Of a stretch of DNA of 64,000 nt, positions 33,301 through 44,230 are shown piece by piece (position 1 is the stretch's first letter; every line of letters begins with the position of its first letter). A program made the position numbers and the translations under genes. A model generated the notes under the pieces. It ran no database searches. It saw only the letters and a list, made by a program, of their open reading frames with translations, and was not told where the DNA came from. The DNA is taken from assembly GCF_030463535.1 (NCBI RefSeq), contig NC_132888.1:1938470-2002469 (forward strand), written 5' to 3'. This stretch comes from Salminus brasiliensis. Lineage: Eukaryota > Chordata > Actinopteri > Characiformes > Bryconidae.

Positions 33301-34554
33301 TAAAGGCATTGTAAGTAAAACAGGCCATGCAAAATGTTCGCTTTTCATTTTGGCACTGGTGTTAACAGGTTAGAGGGTTTAGCAGCACAGCAGAGCGTCC
33401 CAGACTCGCCAGAAATCTAAATAGAGAATATTATGCATGCCTATTTTTACTGCTTGTAGCTGAAAACAATACAAATGAAACAAAAAAGCAAAATAAAAAT
33501 GTGAAATTAATATCACAATTCATGGCCGTCAGTAAACAGAGTACTAGTTAAGCATGTTGGTCTATATACAGGTTCTCTAGAGGATCTGTAGGCTTGAGGC
33601 GATCAACTGGGCTCATTCCCTTTGATGGTCTGGAAGCACATCTTGTTCAGACCAACCAGGCACCCCACACTTCAGCTCTGTTAGCTTGTTAGATTTGTTA
33701 CTCTTGAAACTGTGGGGTACCGCATCGCTCATGCCATGCAGAGGTAGTCTGTGTGAGAATGTAGTCGGATGGTCATGTTTTTTTACATAAAAGCATACAG
33801 ATGATACAGGAGTGAGCATAAGAGAGAGGGATATAGGATATGAGCTGGATAAAGTTCCCTTTCATTTCTGTTTACCTGCAACAACAAACATGATGCCCGC
33901 CGTCAGGGTCATTTTGGCCTTGGTGGAGTCCTCAGTGTTGCCCATTTTAAAGCATTTCAGAGAGAACAGGGAGATTGTAGAGGCGATCAAGCCCAGCACA
34001 ACTCCGATCACCATCAGCGCTCTCACAGCCTGGAACTGACCTACAATGCATAATGGTGAATTTTCAATTAACGTTAAAATCAGACTTTCAGCTGTTATTA
34101 AAACTGTATAAAACACAAAATATGAAAATAAACAAAAAGGAGATTGTCAAGAAAGGCAGTAGTACTACTTTTGGTAAAGAAAAAAAAGTTAAAAGCTCAG
34201 TTAAAGATGTTAAAGCACATTCTTAGACCTTAAATGTTAAAGAATCTTAATGGTTCTGTACTCATGTATCGACCAAATTCTTCCTAGAATCATTACATGT
34301 CATCAGAGTCAGAAATACTTTATTGAGAAGAATTGCATATTAAGGGAAATTGCAGTTGTTACAGTTGCAACCGTTTAAATACGTATACTTTGACCCCTTA
34401 ACGCAGAAAGGCTTATCACACACTAAGGTGTATTACTTAGTAATTACAGGGACGTCTGTACAAACTTTTCTTATGAACAGCTATACAGGTCAGCCAGTCA
34501 GAATAGACTTCATTTACATATATTAGTCTTAAAGGCAGTGTAAAAGAGAAGAAA

Positions 34555-34619
<65 letters not shown>

Positions 34620-37600
34620 AAGTCATGGAGACTTTTTAAACATTACAATGTTATTTACGCTTAAGTACGTATACTATACTTTAACCCCTTAACACTTAAC
34701 ACAAGGCTTATCACACACTAAGGTTTAGTACTCAGTAACTACAGGGACTTCTGTACAAACTGGCGAGGCTATTCTGTGGGAAAAGACTTTCGGGCCATCA
34801 GTAAGCCATTAAGGGGCGGGGTTAAAGAAGCCTCCATTAAATAATTTTTTAAAGGAACTCAAATAACTTCTTTTAATGCCTCACACAAGAATGTTTACGA
34901 AAGAAACGCTTGGTTCTACTCCCTGATTGGTTGAAAAGCGCTCCACCAGTGGTGTTGTATCTGATAACAGCATTTTTTGTCACCATACCTGTATCAGGTA
35001 TGGGGCAGTGGTGGCTCAGCGGATAGAGTGCCCGGCTATTGATAACAGGGTTGTGGGTTCGATTCCTGGGCTCGGCAAACTACCACTGTTGGGCCTCTCT
35101 GCTCCCCGGGCGCTGGAGTTGGCTGCCCACCGCTCTGGGTGTGTGTGTACTCACTGCCCCTAGTTCACTAGTGTGTGTGAGGACACATTTCGCTGTACAG
35201 AGTACAGTGACAAATACGTGCACCTTTACCTTTACCTTTTATCATTCCACCGGTTGCTAAGCAAGAAACATGCTAGAACGACTTCTTTTCAGGTGAAGAA
35301 ATCAAATTAAAAAATGATTGTTTTGAACAACAATCAAGACTTCTTTGCTTTTTTAGTTTTTACTTCCCACAGTAACGTATGAGAATTAGTAGTTATTTAA
35401 GTACTTTATTGTTTATCTTTATTGTTGAGGGAATTCGAGTCTTTAAGAAGGGGACCTGTGAGTGTGACTCAGCCGTCTGTGTTTGTTTGATTGCTGATAA
35501 CAGTATTGACTGAATGTGGACCTGCACTGTTCTGTTCTGCATTCATCATCTCTGTGTTCGCCTCCACCAGGCACAGTGAAATGACTGTTCACTCCATAAC
35601 AATTGCAAAATGATTTCACAACGAATGTAACACTGGCATTTTCATTAAAAAACGTATTTCCATCTAATTAATGAATTAATTATTTTAACAATTATATTTG
35701 CATGCATTGATTTACATGTCATACTTGTGTTGCTCACACCAAGTAAAATTCCTTGTATGTGTAACAAACCTGGCAAAATAAAGAGATTCTGATTCTGATT
35801 CTGAGTAACATAGAAGTCAAAGCCACTGAATCTAGAACCCCTAATTCTTTGGCAGTACGCTGCAAAATCTTTAAGCAATAACTTTGAAACCTTCATATTA
35901 TGTGGAGTTTTTCCAATTTTTTAAAACACGCTTTTGGATCTTATTCACAAAAATTGTTCTTCAAATTCAGCAGCACATTTGTTGTCACTTAACAGCTTTA
36001 CAGAGATACATGTCCAAGCCCAAGATGAGCAAACCAAAAGCAACAGTGGCAGTAAAAACTCCCTCAGATCAGGAAGATGAAATCTTAAGAGGATCCAAGA
36101 CCGAAAAGGGAAACCCATCCCCCTCTTCAAAGGCATTACACAAAAACCTTTTGGCATCTTTATTTAATAAGAGTTCATCTCAATGCTGTGTGGCTACGCC
36201 AGCTCCCAACATGACGTAAACCCTTAGGTCCTGTATGTGGACCATCACTCTGATAACTACAGAACTTATGTACTAATTTCATAGTTGCTGAAGGTTTAAT
36301 AACTGAATAATAAGCCTGCAGTTATTATATACAGGTTAAAGAAATATTCAAGAATTTTTCTGCAACATCTGTATTTTATGATTAGATTTTGTTTTCTCTG
36401 TAGTTTCTGTAGTACAATGAAAACAAATTTACTATCCATTGTAATCAAGGCCTCAGCAACTGTAAATTAACTGTACTAAAGTGACATGTTGGATATTACA
36501 TCCCAATCTAACTCAATTAAAGAGCTGAAACTGTACTATAGTGAAAGTATGGTACTGTACCCCAATCTAACTCAATTAAAGAGCTGAATCTGTACTATAG
36601 TGAAAGTATGGTACTGTATCTCAATCTAACTCAATTAAAGAGCTGAAACTGTACTATAGTGAAAGTATGGTACTGTATCCCAATCTATCTCAATTAAAGA
36701 GCTGAAACTGTACTATAGTGAAAGTATGGTACTGTATCCCAATCTAACTCAATTAAAGAGCTGAAACTGTACTATAGTGAAAGTATGGTACTGTATCCCA
36801 ATCTAACTCAATTAAAGAGCTGAAACTGTACTATAGTGAAAGTATGGTACTGTATCCCAATCTAACTCAATTAAAGAGCTGAAACTGTACTATAGTGAAA
36901 GTATGATACTGTATCCCAATCTAACTCAATTAAAGAGCTGAAACTGTACTATAGTGAAAGTATGGTACTGTATCCCAATCTAACTCAATTAAAGAGCTGA
37001 AACTGTACTATAGTGAAAGTATGGTGCTGTATCCCAATTTAACTCAATTAAAGAGCTGAAACTGTACTATAGTAAAAGTATGGTACTGTACCCCAATCTA
37101 ACTCAATTAAAGAGCTGAAACTGTACTATAGTGAAAGTATGGTACTATATCTCAATCTAACTCAATTAAAGAGCTGAAACTGTACTATAGTGAAAGTATG
37201 GTACTGTATCCCAATCTAACTCAATTAAAGAGCTGAAACTGTACTATAGTGAAAGTATGGTACTGTATCCCAATCTAACTCAATTAAAGAGCCGAAACTG
37301 TACTATAGTGAAAGTATGGTACTGTATCCCAATCTAACTCAATTAACTCAAAGTGGATAATTGTAATGAATAAATGTTTTAAGAAATACATTAAACGTTT
37401 TATTTGATTAGTGTTGTATGATGCGGTGACTCCTGGGCTGGACTGGTTTATAATTGTGTGTTTTTTTACGCAAATATGAATTTCACTGCACATTTAAATA
37501 TAATAAATCATTAGAATTGGTGGGAAATTGTTGTAACAAGTGCTTTACATGGACTTTGGACTCTTAACTATCTGCACTATTAATATCATCACTATTACCC

Positions 37601-38505
37601 ATCATTCCTCTCATTCCTCTGACCATCACTGCCATGACTATATTAAGTTATTCTACACCATGATTATTATATTATGATTATGATCAGAGCAGTTCAACAG
37701 TTTAGATGGTTTGGTAATTTTTATCAATGATTAATAAATAGTTCTGATCAGAGGAGGACGGGTCGGGTTCCCCCTTGTGAGTCTTGGTTCCTCCCAAGGT
37801 TTCTTCCTCCAGCTCTGAGGGAGGTTCTCCTTGCCCCTGTCGTTGTTGGCTGCTCACTGGGGGTCTTAGATCCTTCATGTCTTATGTTTTTCTTTTTTTC
37901 TGTCTTTTATTAAGTACTAATTATGTAAAGCTGCTTTGTGACGACAACAGTTGTAAAAAGCTCTACAAATAAATTTGACTCGACTTTTCTTTACTTTAAA
38001 TGGGAATTTAAGGAGTAAAAAGTTTGTTTCTCCCCAGTTTGTTTATATAAGAGTATCCAGTTTCAGTAATACTTAAATAAACAGATTTTCCACAATAATA
38101 CTTAATGTCAGTTACTTTAGTATGTACCACTCCTGATGGACTGTACTGTATTCTGCAGATGCGTCAGAAACGGATTCGGTTGTAAAACACTGGAATATTC
38201 CTGTAACTGAAAGCTGAGTCTGTGTGAAGTGATGCAGTTTCACCACAGATTTATGAGGCCGTTCATTTTCTCCACCCAAACTCACCTGAGTATCCCAGGA
38301 TTCCGTACAGTGGCCGGCACTCCGTGAACCCAGAGGTGGACACTTCACAGTCCTGCCACAGTCCCTTATAGGTGTAGACCGAGGTCACCACGTCGCCCTG
38401 GCGATCTTTTGTGCTCCAGTTGTTTATCACAGTGGCGGCGATGACCGCGGCCACTCCAATGAGCCCTATCACGAACCCCCCGGTCTGCAGGATGGTGTTA
38501 GCCAT
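30360..38505 (-). CDS. cldn18: cldn18, claudin-18, 5 coding exons, 239 aa
   Basis: Exons in transcription order: 38505-38286, 34040-33876, 32005-31876, 31769-31659, 30453-30360; lengths 220, 165, 130, 111 and 94 nt join in frame to 240 codons including TGA. It is a four-pass tight-junction protein of the plasma membrane. Seen: TM1 about 8-28; first extracellular loop with the claudin W...GLW...C...C signature (NNWSTKD, YKGLWQDC, GFTEC); TM2 about 76-100; TM3 about 117-144; a Met-rich second loop (MSEMGMQGMNMG); TM4 about 173-200; and a C-terminal KYV that fits a PDZ-binding end. GLW, SSGFTECRP-like and EDS(T/A)KA(K/N)MTLT(A/S)GIMF blocks match mammalian CLDN18, not other claudins, as does the five-exon layout. 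sox14 lies upstream in the same orientation, as in mammals. The start ATG at 38505 fits the family; the frame stays open further upstream to 38703. Confidence 0.93.
30454..31658. other. cldn18 intron 4: (ATT)n-rich
   Basis: It holds (TTA/ATT)n runs at 31118-31145, 31150-31210 and 31605-31630 and (ATG)n at 31319-31344, plus unique AT-rich sequence. No further exon is seen. Confidence 0.6.
32277..32506 (-). mobile_element. tRNA-derived SINE (family A)
   Basis: The tail comes first (ACATTTACAATTACAGCATT, then GAAGCTTTTATCCAGAGTGA) and the tRNA-like head last (AGGTAGTGGTGTTATCTGTT then GCACTACACC). A GGGAATCGACCC B-box region lies in between. It sits in cldn18 intron 2. Confidence 0.8.
32840..32950 (+). 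mobile_element. Short MITE-like element (TTAACCC terminus)
   Basis: It begins ATTAACCCTTTAATGTGGAA and continues ACAGGGATGTCTGTACAAACTGG and TGGGGCTAGTCTCTGGTAAT. It matches the 4556-4704 family but has lost its right end. Confidence 0.6.
33240..33330 (+). repeat. Dispersed repeat with second copy at 34470-34545
   Basis: The block CAGTCAGAATAGAC(C/T)TCATTTACATATATTAGTC occurs at both sites with few mismatches, each preceded by GAACAACTATACAGG-like sequence. It is a dispersed element of unknown class in cldn18 introns. Confidence 0.6.
34392..34465 (+). mobile_element. Short MITE-like element, 3' truncated
   Basis: It starts TGACCCCTTAACGCAGAAAG and continues through AGGGACGTCTGTACAAAC, where it is cut by the repeat at 34470. 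Confidence 0.55.
34551..34617. repeat. (A)n(TA)n microsatellite
   Basis: A run of about 22 A followed by about 23 TA units, in cldn18 intron 1. Confidence 0.9.
34680..34815 (+). mobile_element. Short MITE-like element, near complete
   Basis: It runs from TTTAACCCCTTAACACTTAA to CCATTAAGGGGCGGGGTTAA. Inner blocks ACAGGGACTTCTGTACAAAC and GAGGCTATTCTGTGG match the other copies. This copy shows both termini, about 136 bp apart. Confidence 0.65.
34998..35240 (+). mobile_element. tRNA-derived SINE (family B)
   Basis: The head GGGGCAGTGGTGGCTCAGCG resembles a tRNA with an A box. GTGGGTTCGATTCCTGG is a clean B box. A body with CCACTGTTGGGCC and CGCTGTACAGAGTACAGTGA follows, then a CCTTTACCTTT simple tail. 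It lies in cldn18 intron 1. It is not a functional tRNA gene. Confidence 0.8.
35700..35805 (+). mobile_element. LINE 3'-end fragment with (ATTCTG)n tail
   Basis: TGTTGCTCACACCAAGTAAA followed by ATTCCTTGTATGTGTAACAA and a GATTCTGATTCTG tail. The same tail sequence recurs at about 60139-60193, so it is a dispersed retroposon end. Confidence 0.6.
36505..37350. repeat. 59-bp minisatellite in cldn18 intron 1
   Basis: About 14 near-identical units, each starting ACTCAATTAAAGAGCTGAAA. Start-to-start spacing is 59 bp (36511, 36570, 36629). Homogeneity is very high, so the array is recent. Confidence 0.95.
37760..37985 (+). repeat. Dispersed repeat ('AAAGCTGCTTTGTGAC' family)
   Basis: CCTCCCAAGGTTTCTTCCTC then GTAAAGCTGCTTTGTGACGA and AAAAGCTCTACAAATAAA. 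This is a sequence found scattered in fish genomes, with reverse-strand relatives at 23430-23590, 36000-36130 and 41133-41240. Confidence 0.6.
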
Positions 38506-38894
38506 GTTTCTTAGCTCTCCAGACTGAAGGGCAGTAAAGTGGTCAGTGGGAGGCTGGAGGGTGAAGTATATCTGGACAGGGCGGGTCTGCAGGTTTAATC
38601 TCAGTGTGTGTGTGTGCATGAGTGTGAGAGTGTGTGTGTGTTCACATGGACACACCCTTGAACACTTTTTCTTTGATGCGGTGGGTGTTTGTGTGACTGC
38701 CATTTAAGGCTTTAATCTGTAGACCTTCTTTTCTGTATTGTGTTACTTCATAACAGTTATTTGTAACAATATAATAATTATATATGTAATAATATAATCA
38801 TGTACTATATCTAATGTTATAGAATGTTAATTAGTTTTGTTGATATTCAGCTAAGTTCTAATTTGTTACAGCTTTATACTAAATATTATATATT

Positions 38895-39585
38895 ATATGT
38901 TATTAGAGCTTCATACTGAATATTAATGTTATTAGAGCTTCATACTGGATATTAATGTTATTAGAGCTTCATACTGGATATTAATGCTATTAGAGCTTCA
39001 TACTGGATATTAATGTTATTAGAGCTTCATACTGAATATTAATGTTATTAGAACTTCATACTGGATATTAATGTTATTAGAGTTTTATGCTGGATATTAA
39101 TGATATTAGAGCTTCATACTGAATATTAATGTTATTAGAACTTCATACTGGATATTAATGTTATTAGAACATCATACTGGATATTAATGCTATTAGAGCT
39201 TCATACTGGATATTAATGATATTAGAGCTTCATACTGAATATTAATGTTATTAGAACTTCATACTGGATATTAATGTTATTAGAGTTTTATGCTGGATAA
39301 AAATATTATTAGAGCTTCATACTGGATATTAATGTTATTAGAGCTTCATTCTGGATATTAATGTTATTAGAGCTTCATACTGGGTATTACTGTTATTAGA
39401 ACTTCATATTGGATATTAATGTTATTAGGGACTTCATACTAGATATTAATGTTATTGAAGCTTCATACTGGATATTAATGTTATTGAAGCTTTATAGTGG
39501 ATATTTATGTTATTAGAACTTCCTACTGAATATAAATATTATTAGAGCTTCATACTGGATATTATTGTTATTAGAACTTTACAGG
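38895..39585. repeat. 29-bp minisatellite upstream of cldn18
   Basis: About 24 copies of a 29-bp unit near GCTTCATACTGGATATTAATGTTATTAGA. The same monomer builds the 2.2-kb array at 61145-63340. It starts about 390 bp upstream of the cldn18 ATG. Confidence 0.93.
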
Positions 39586-40655
39586 TTCTTTAGTTCTTTA
39601 GACTATTTTCTTGGATTTAGATTAGGTCTAGTCTTAATGCTTATGGTATATAATCACTGAAAATTCTTTTTAATCTAGACGTAGGCTCATTTTGGCTCTG
39701 GGAAACCGACCTTACAGTTTCAGGAGTGAACTAAACCAAACCTTGTCTTTGTTCTTTGCGTTTGTGTTTACAGTGTCAAAATTACAAACACACACACATT
39801 CACAGCTACATGGAGGACGGAGGTGTGTAAACTGGACCGCTGTCTGTTTTGGAGCAGGACAAAGCTCAGTGTGAGAGAACCAGCCTCTCATGTATGCTGA
39901 GATTTGACTCAGTGAGTAAACACTTTACAGTTTCAGCCACTGCCCCATGATGCTTCACCTGCAGCACTGAACCCTTAGCAGTCCAGAGCTCTCAGAGCTG
40001 TTTTTTTCTGTGCTGCATTTCCCACACAATCCCCACACCTGTTTCAATGCGTCAGATTATTAAACCAAATGTAGGACAAACATTATGGCACCTTGAAAAG
40101 TGGTAATTTAAGAAAGGCTGGATTCTATTAGGAACCATGGCAATATAAAGAGATATCTGAATGCTCAGCTGGTTCTTTTCTAGGTTAAATGATTATATAA
40201 ATATAAACCTATGAGAATTGACAGTTGGCAAGGCCATAACCCAAAGCAGGGCTACAACACTGCTCCACAATTGAATTTCTCACCCTTAGAACTTCAGGTT
40301 TCATCAGAGGTGATCCATTATGAAGGTTTAGCTTCAGAATAATGGACACAGTAATAAGGCCAGGGTTTAAACACAAACAGTCGGGATGTAATCACCTGCT
40401 TGTGCTTGTTCTTATCACAGGATTAACAAAAGGGTGCAACTGGGACTCGCCGGCTTCTTATCAGTGGTGTGAATACAGCATGCAGTGTTCAAAACGACCA
40501 ATCAGAATGCTGAGAGTGAACACAGTGTAATAACTGCTTCTCCCTCAGTTCCAGGTCAGTTAACCCCTACATGTCAGCTTATTATTCAGCTAATAATCTT
40601 AATAACTGCAGTTTAAATAACTTGCATGTTCTGTGTTTTTTAAAGGGAGGGAGAC
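39586..40655. other. Intergenic sequence, no gene seen
   Basis: No exon, RNA gene or clear repeat could be supported between the 29-bp array and the element at 40660. A CACACACACATT run lies near 39787. Confidence 0.4.
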
Positions 40656-40659
40656 GCTT

Positions 40660-41130
40660 ATATGACTATCAGATATAACATAAAAACCACGACCAGGTGA
40701 AGTGAAGAACACTGATATGTGTTGAAGTAGGAAAAATGGACAAGGGTAAGAATCTGAGACACTTTGACAAGAACCAATCTGTGATGTTCTAGATAAACGA
40801 CTGGGTCAGAACATCTCCACCAAAACATCAGGCAGGACTTGTGAGATTTCGCCATGATATGCAGTGGTCAGTACCTACCCAAAGTGCTCCAAGTAAGGAC
40901 AACCAGTAAATCAGTGATGAGGCTGTGGGCAGCCAAGGCTCAGTGATACTCATGGAGGCCCTACCTCAACATTTACAGGGTCTGCTGCTTGGTACCAGAT
41001 ACCACAGGACACCTTCAGAGTTTATGTGAATGTGTCCATGGATTGATGGGGAAGAGCTGTTTTGGTGGCACGAGGGGGACCCAAACAATATTCGGTAGGT
41101 GGTTTTAATGTTATGACTGATTGGTGTAAA
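40660..41130 (+). mobile_element. Non-autonomous DNA element with imperfect inverted ends
   Basis: The left part contains TATAACATAAAAACCACGAC. The right part contains GGTGGTTTTAATGTTATGACTGATTGGTGTA, whose reverse complement resembles the left end. The interior has GCAGTGGTCAGTACCTACCC and GCACGAGGGGGACC blocks and no intact frame. The superfamily is not assigned. Confidence 0.55.
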
Positions 41131-41649
41131 TGTAGAGCACTTTCACAGTGAGTTCTGTCACAGAGCAGCTTTACACTGTGAACCGTCCCTCAGAGTGAGG
41201 GGAACCAAGACTCCTCTGGTCGACACCAGAAAGCACAACAAATCTTGATTTGAAACTTTTCCACAGAAACACTGAATTTATTTGGATTTGCATAAACTAC
41301 AAGTATAAACCTGAATAAAGTGAACAGTGTGTTTTACATCTCTGGATGTTTCGCTGGACAGACGTTTACTGAAGCAAGTCCAGCTGGAACAGTTCAGTTC
41401 ATTTCAGAGTCATATAAATTAATTTCAGTAAATTTCAAAATGCAACAAATAAAAGTAAATAAAATGTACAAAATAGAGCAATATAAACATGCAGTTATAA
41501 AAACAAGAAACAGGACTGTAGTATTTAGTGGAGACACATTTAACACTCTTACGTCAAAGCTTGTATTTCTCTCGCATATTTACAGTTTCCCACAGCACTG
41601 CTGTGTCGTTTGTTGGGCAATAATCTTTCTGATACTCAACTGAATGACT

Positions 41650-42500
41650 GTAGCATAACACTCCATATAACATTAGAATGAATCCAAATAAATATAAAGT
41701 CAGTGGTCAGTGAGAGCGTCTACCTGTAATTAACTCTATATAACATTAGAATAAACCCAAATAAACATAAAGTCAGCGGTCAGTGAGAGTGTCTACCTGT
41801 AATTAACTATATATAACATTAGAATAAACCCAAATAAACATAAAGACAGTGGTCAGTGAGAGTGTCTACCTGTAATTAACTCCATATAACATTAGAATGA
41901 ATCCAAATAAATATAAAGTCAGTGGTCAGTGAGAGTGTCTACCTGTAATTAACTCTATATAACATTAGAATAAATCCAAATCAACATAAAGTCAGTGGTC
42001 AGGGAGAGTGTCTACCTGTAATTAACTCTATATAACATTAGAATAAACCCAAATAAACAAAGTCAGTGGTCAGTGAGAGCGTCTACCTGTAATTAACTCT
42101 ATATAACATTAGAATAAACCCAAACAAACATAAAGTCAGTGGTCAGTGAGAGCGTCTACCTGTAATTAACTCTATATAACATTAGAATAAACCCAAATAA
42201 ACATAAAGTCAGCGGTCAGTGAGAGCGTCTATCTGTAATTAACTCTATATAACATTAGAATAAACCCAAATAAACATAAAGTCAGTGGTCAGTGAGAGTG
42301 TCTACCTGTAATTAACTCTATATAACATTAGAATAAACCCAAATAAACATAAAGTCAGCGGTCAGTGAGAGCGTCTATCTGTAATTAACTCTATATAACA
42401 TTAGAATAAACAAAGCCAGTGGTCAGTGAGAGTGTCTATATAACATTAGAATATATAACATTAGAACAAACCCAAATAAACATAAAGTCAGAGGTCAGTT
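41650..42500. repeat. 73-bp minisatellite between cldn18 and sox14
   Basis: About 11 units of 73 bp (start-to-start 41698, 41771). Each carries AGTCAGTGGTCAGTGAGAG, CTACCTGTAATTAACTCT and ATAACATTAGAATAAACCC. Some units have small deletions. Confidence 0.93.
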
Positions 42501-43175
42501 TTCAGAATGTGCTGTTGGTCAGTAAAGTTAGTTAGATGTTGGTTAGAAGAGCACAGGTTTGGGTGCTGATCTTCTCTGTGAACTCCAGAGACTGTAGGGA
42601 TTTCTTAAGTTTTGCCAGCAGCTCACCTGATCTACTCTAATGAAGTGTTTATCAGTTTAGATCAACTGGGTGTTGGATGGAAGCTGGACATACTGGGTTT
42701 CTCTTCTCTTGCACACACAACACTCACAACAGATCTCTAAATCTGAACTTTTGGGTCTATTTTTGCCGCACTACACCCTGCAGCATGTATCCCTCCACCA
42801 TTTTAATGATCTGATTTTAAAAGCAGGTTCTAGAGCCGAACTCTTCTCAGAACTCTGGTAGAACAGTGTCTCAGGCATCAGGCAGCGTCTTCATCACCAT
42901 TAGGTGAAGAACTTTCTGTGAGGAGCTTTAACAGCTTTTGTTCACCTCCACTCGGTTTTCTACATCCTAACTGTTTAATTATGCAGAAATGCTAAAAAAT
43001 CTGTTTAATTTCTGTTTAATCTAAACAGTAAAGGTTCTTTTAAGTTCTCCAAACACAGCAAACTGTCTCTCCCAGCACCACAGACTGTAATTGACTTCAA
43101 GTTTGAATAAAATTATCACCTAAGAGGTGACCAAACACTGTCCACTTCGATCCTGCCGAGACCTGCTGAGCAGTT

Positions 43176-43805
43176 TTAGTTAAGTCCAGTTCTGCTCACA
43201 CCTGGGAGAAGTAAATAAGCTACCGGCGGCTGCAAACCGGACGTCTGCCACAGTGGACAGTTACACGGCACCACGTACCCAGGCTTGGTTGCTTGTGCTG
43301 GGCATCCCAGTGTACCCAGGAGTGCGTTATGATACCCCAGAGTGGAGGTGTAAAGAGCATGGGGCATTTCTCTGACCTTCTGGACTCCAGCAGTGCCGAC
43401 GTGGCTGCCACCAAAGAATTGAGAAGACTGTGCGGCCGCAGGTGGATGAAAGTACCTGGGATTGTCCGTGCAGAAGGAAAGAGCGTCTCTGGATGGATGT
43501 GGTTCTCCCAGGAACTGAGAAGCAAAAGCGAACCTGTCACTCCTCAGCAAGCCCTTGGATTTCCTCCTGGGTCTGTATTTGTAGTTGGGGTGCTCCTTCA
43601 TGTGCTGGGCTCGGAGTCGCTTGGCTTCGTCGATGTAGGGTCTCTTCTGAGCCTCGGAGAGCAGCTTCCACTCTGCTCCCAGCCTTTTGCTGATCTCAGA
43701 GTTGTGCATCTTGGGGTTTTCCATCGCCATCCGCCTCCTCTGGCCTCTGGACCACACCATGAAGGCGTTCATGGGTCTCTTGATGTGATCCACGGGCTTG
43801 GACAT
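43176..43805 (-). CDS. sox14: SoxB2 transcription factor, sox14-like, intronless, 209 aa
   Basis: It is an HMG-box DNA-binding protein of the SoxB2 (repressor) group. The HMG box spans about 7-78: [38 protein letters not shown] and [20 protein letters not shown] are read directly. WSRGQRR, SEA and [14 protein letters not shown] favour Sox14 over Sox21. The C-terminal blocks [25 protein letters not shown] and [12 protein letters not shown] also match Sox14. The start ATG has a good context (GGACCATG). Oddities: box substitutions relative to the very conserved Sox14 (for example [10 protein letters not shown]), a divergent middle, and a stop after TGLN, so the last about 11 residues of typical Sox14 are absent. 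It may be a teleost duplicate of sox14. It lies upstream of and in the same direction as cldn18, as in mammals. Confidence 0.88.
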   Translation of the reverse strand: MSKPVDHIKRPMNAFMVWSRGQRRRMAMENPKMHNSEISKRLGAEWKLLSEAQKRPYIDEAKRLRAQHMKEHPNYKYRPRRKSKGLLRSDRFAFASQFLGEPHPSRDALSFCTDNPRYFHPPAAAQSSQFFGGSHVGTAGVQKVREMPHALYTSTLGYHNALLGTLGCPAQATKPGYVVPCNCPLWQTSGLQPPVAYLLLPGVSRTGLN

Positions 43806-44230
43806 GGTCCTCCAAAAGCATTAAACTGATTGGAAGTGATTGGACGTCAGCAGGAAAGGGCTTTGAAAAGACCTGTCAAAGGATAAAGAGGGCTGTGGTG
43901 CTCAGGTGGAGGCTGGAGGACGCAGAGCATAGTCCATTCTTCTAAAGAAGCTGCAGTCCTTTTGGAGCGTGTGGTGGGTGGAGTGCGCTGGGTTTGAGAG
44001 AAAGCTTGGGTGTGGAGAAAGAGAGACATGTCATATGCATGAGAAGAGCCTCAACCTTCAGCCCCTTTCAGCCCCTTTCAGCCCCTGCGCCCAATCAGCC
44101 TCAGCAGCATCACACTATTACAGCGAGAGCAGAAGCATCAGCCATTCAACAGAAAGCAAAGAAGAAACGATGCATTTTTCTCATTGTACAAAAATAAAGT
44201 TAGCAGTTGGACTGAATTTACCTCAGATGT

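Noticed and set aside
34998-35075. Possible tRNA gene (A and B boxes)
   Set aside because: It does not fold as a complete tRNA and continues into a SINE body with a simple-sequence tail; likewise 14640-14710, 45185-45215 and 49668-49745.
36505-37350. CRISPR-like regular repeats
   Set aside because: Units are contiguous without unique spacers, in a vertebrate intron; this is an ordinary minisatellite.
43293-43829. 178-codon + frame opposite sox14
   Set aside because: Antisense shadow of the conserved HMG-box gene.
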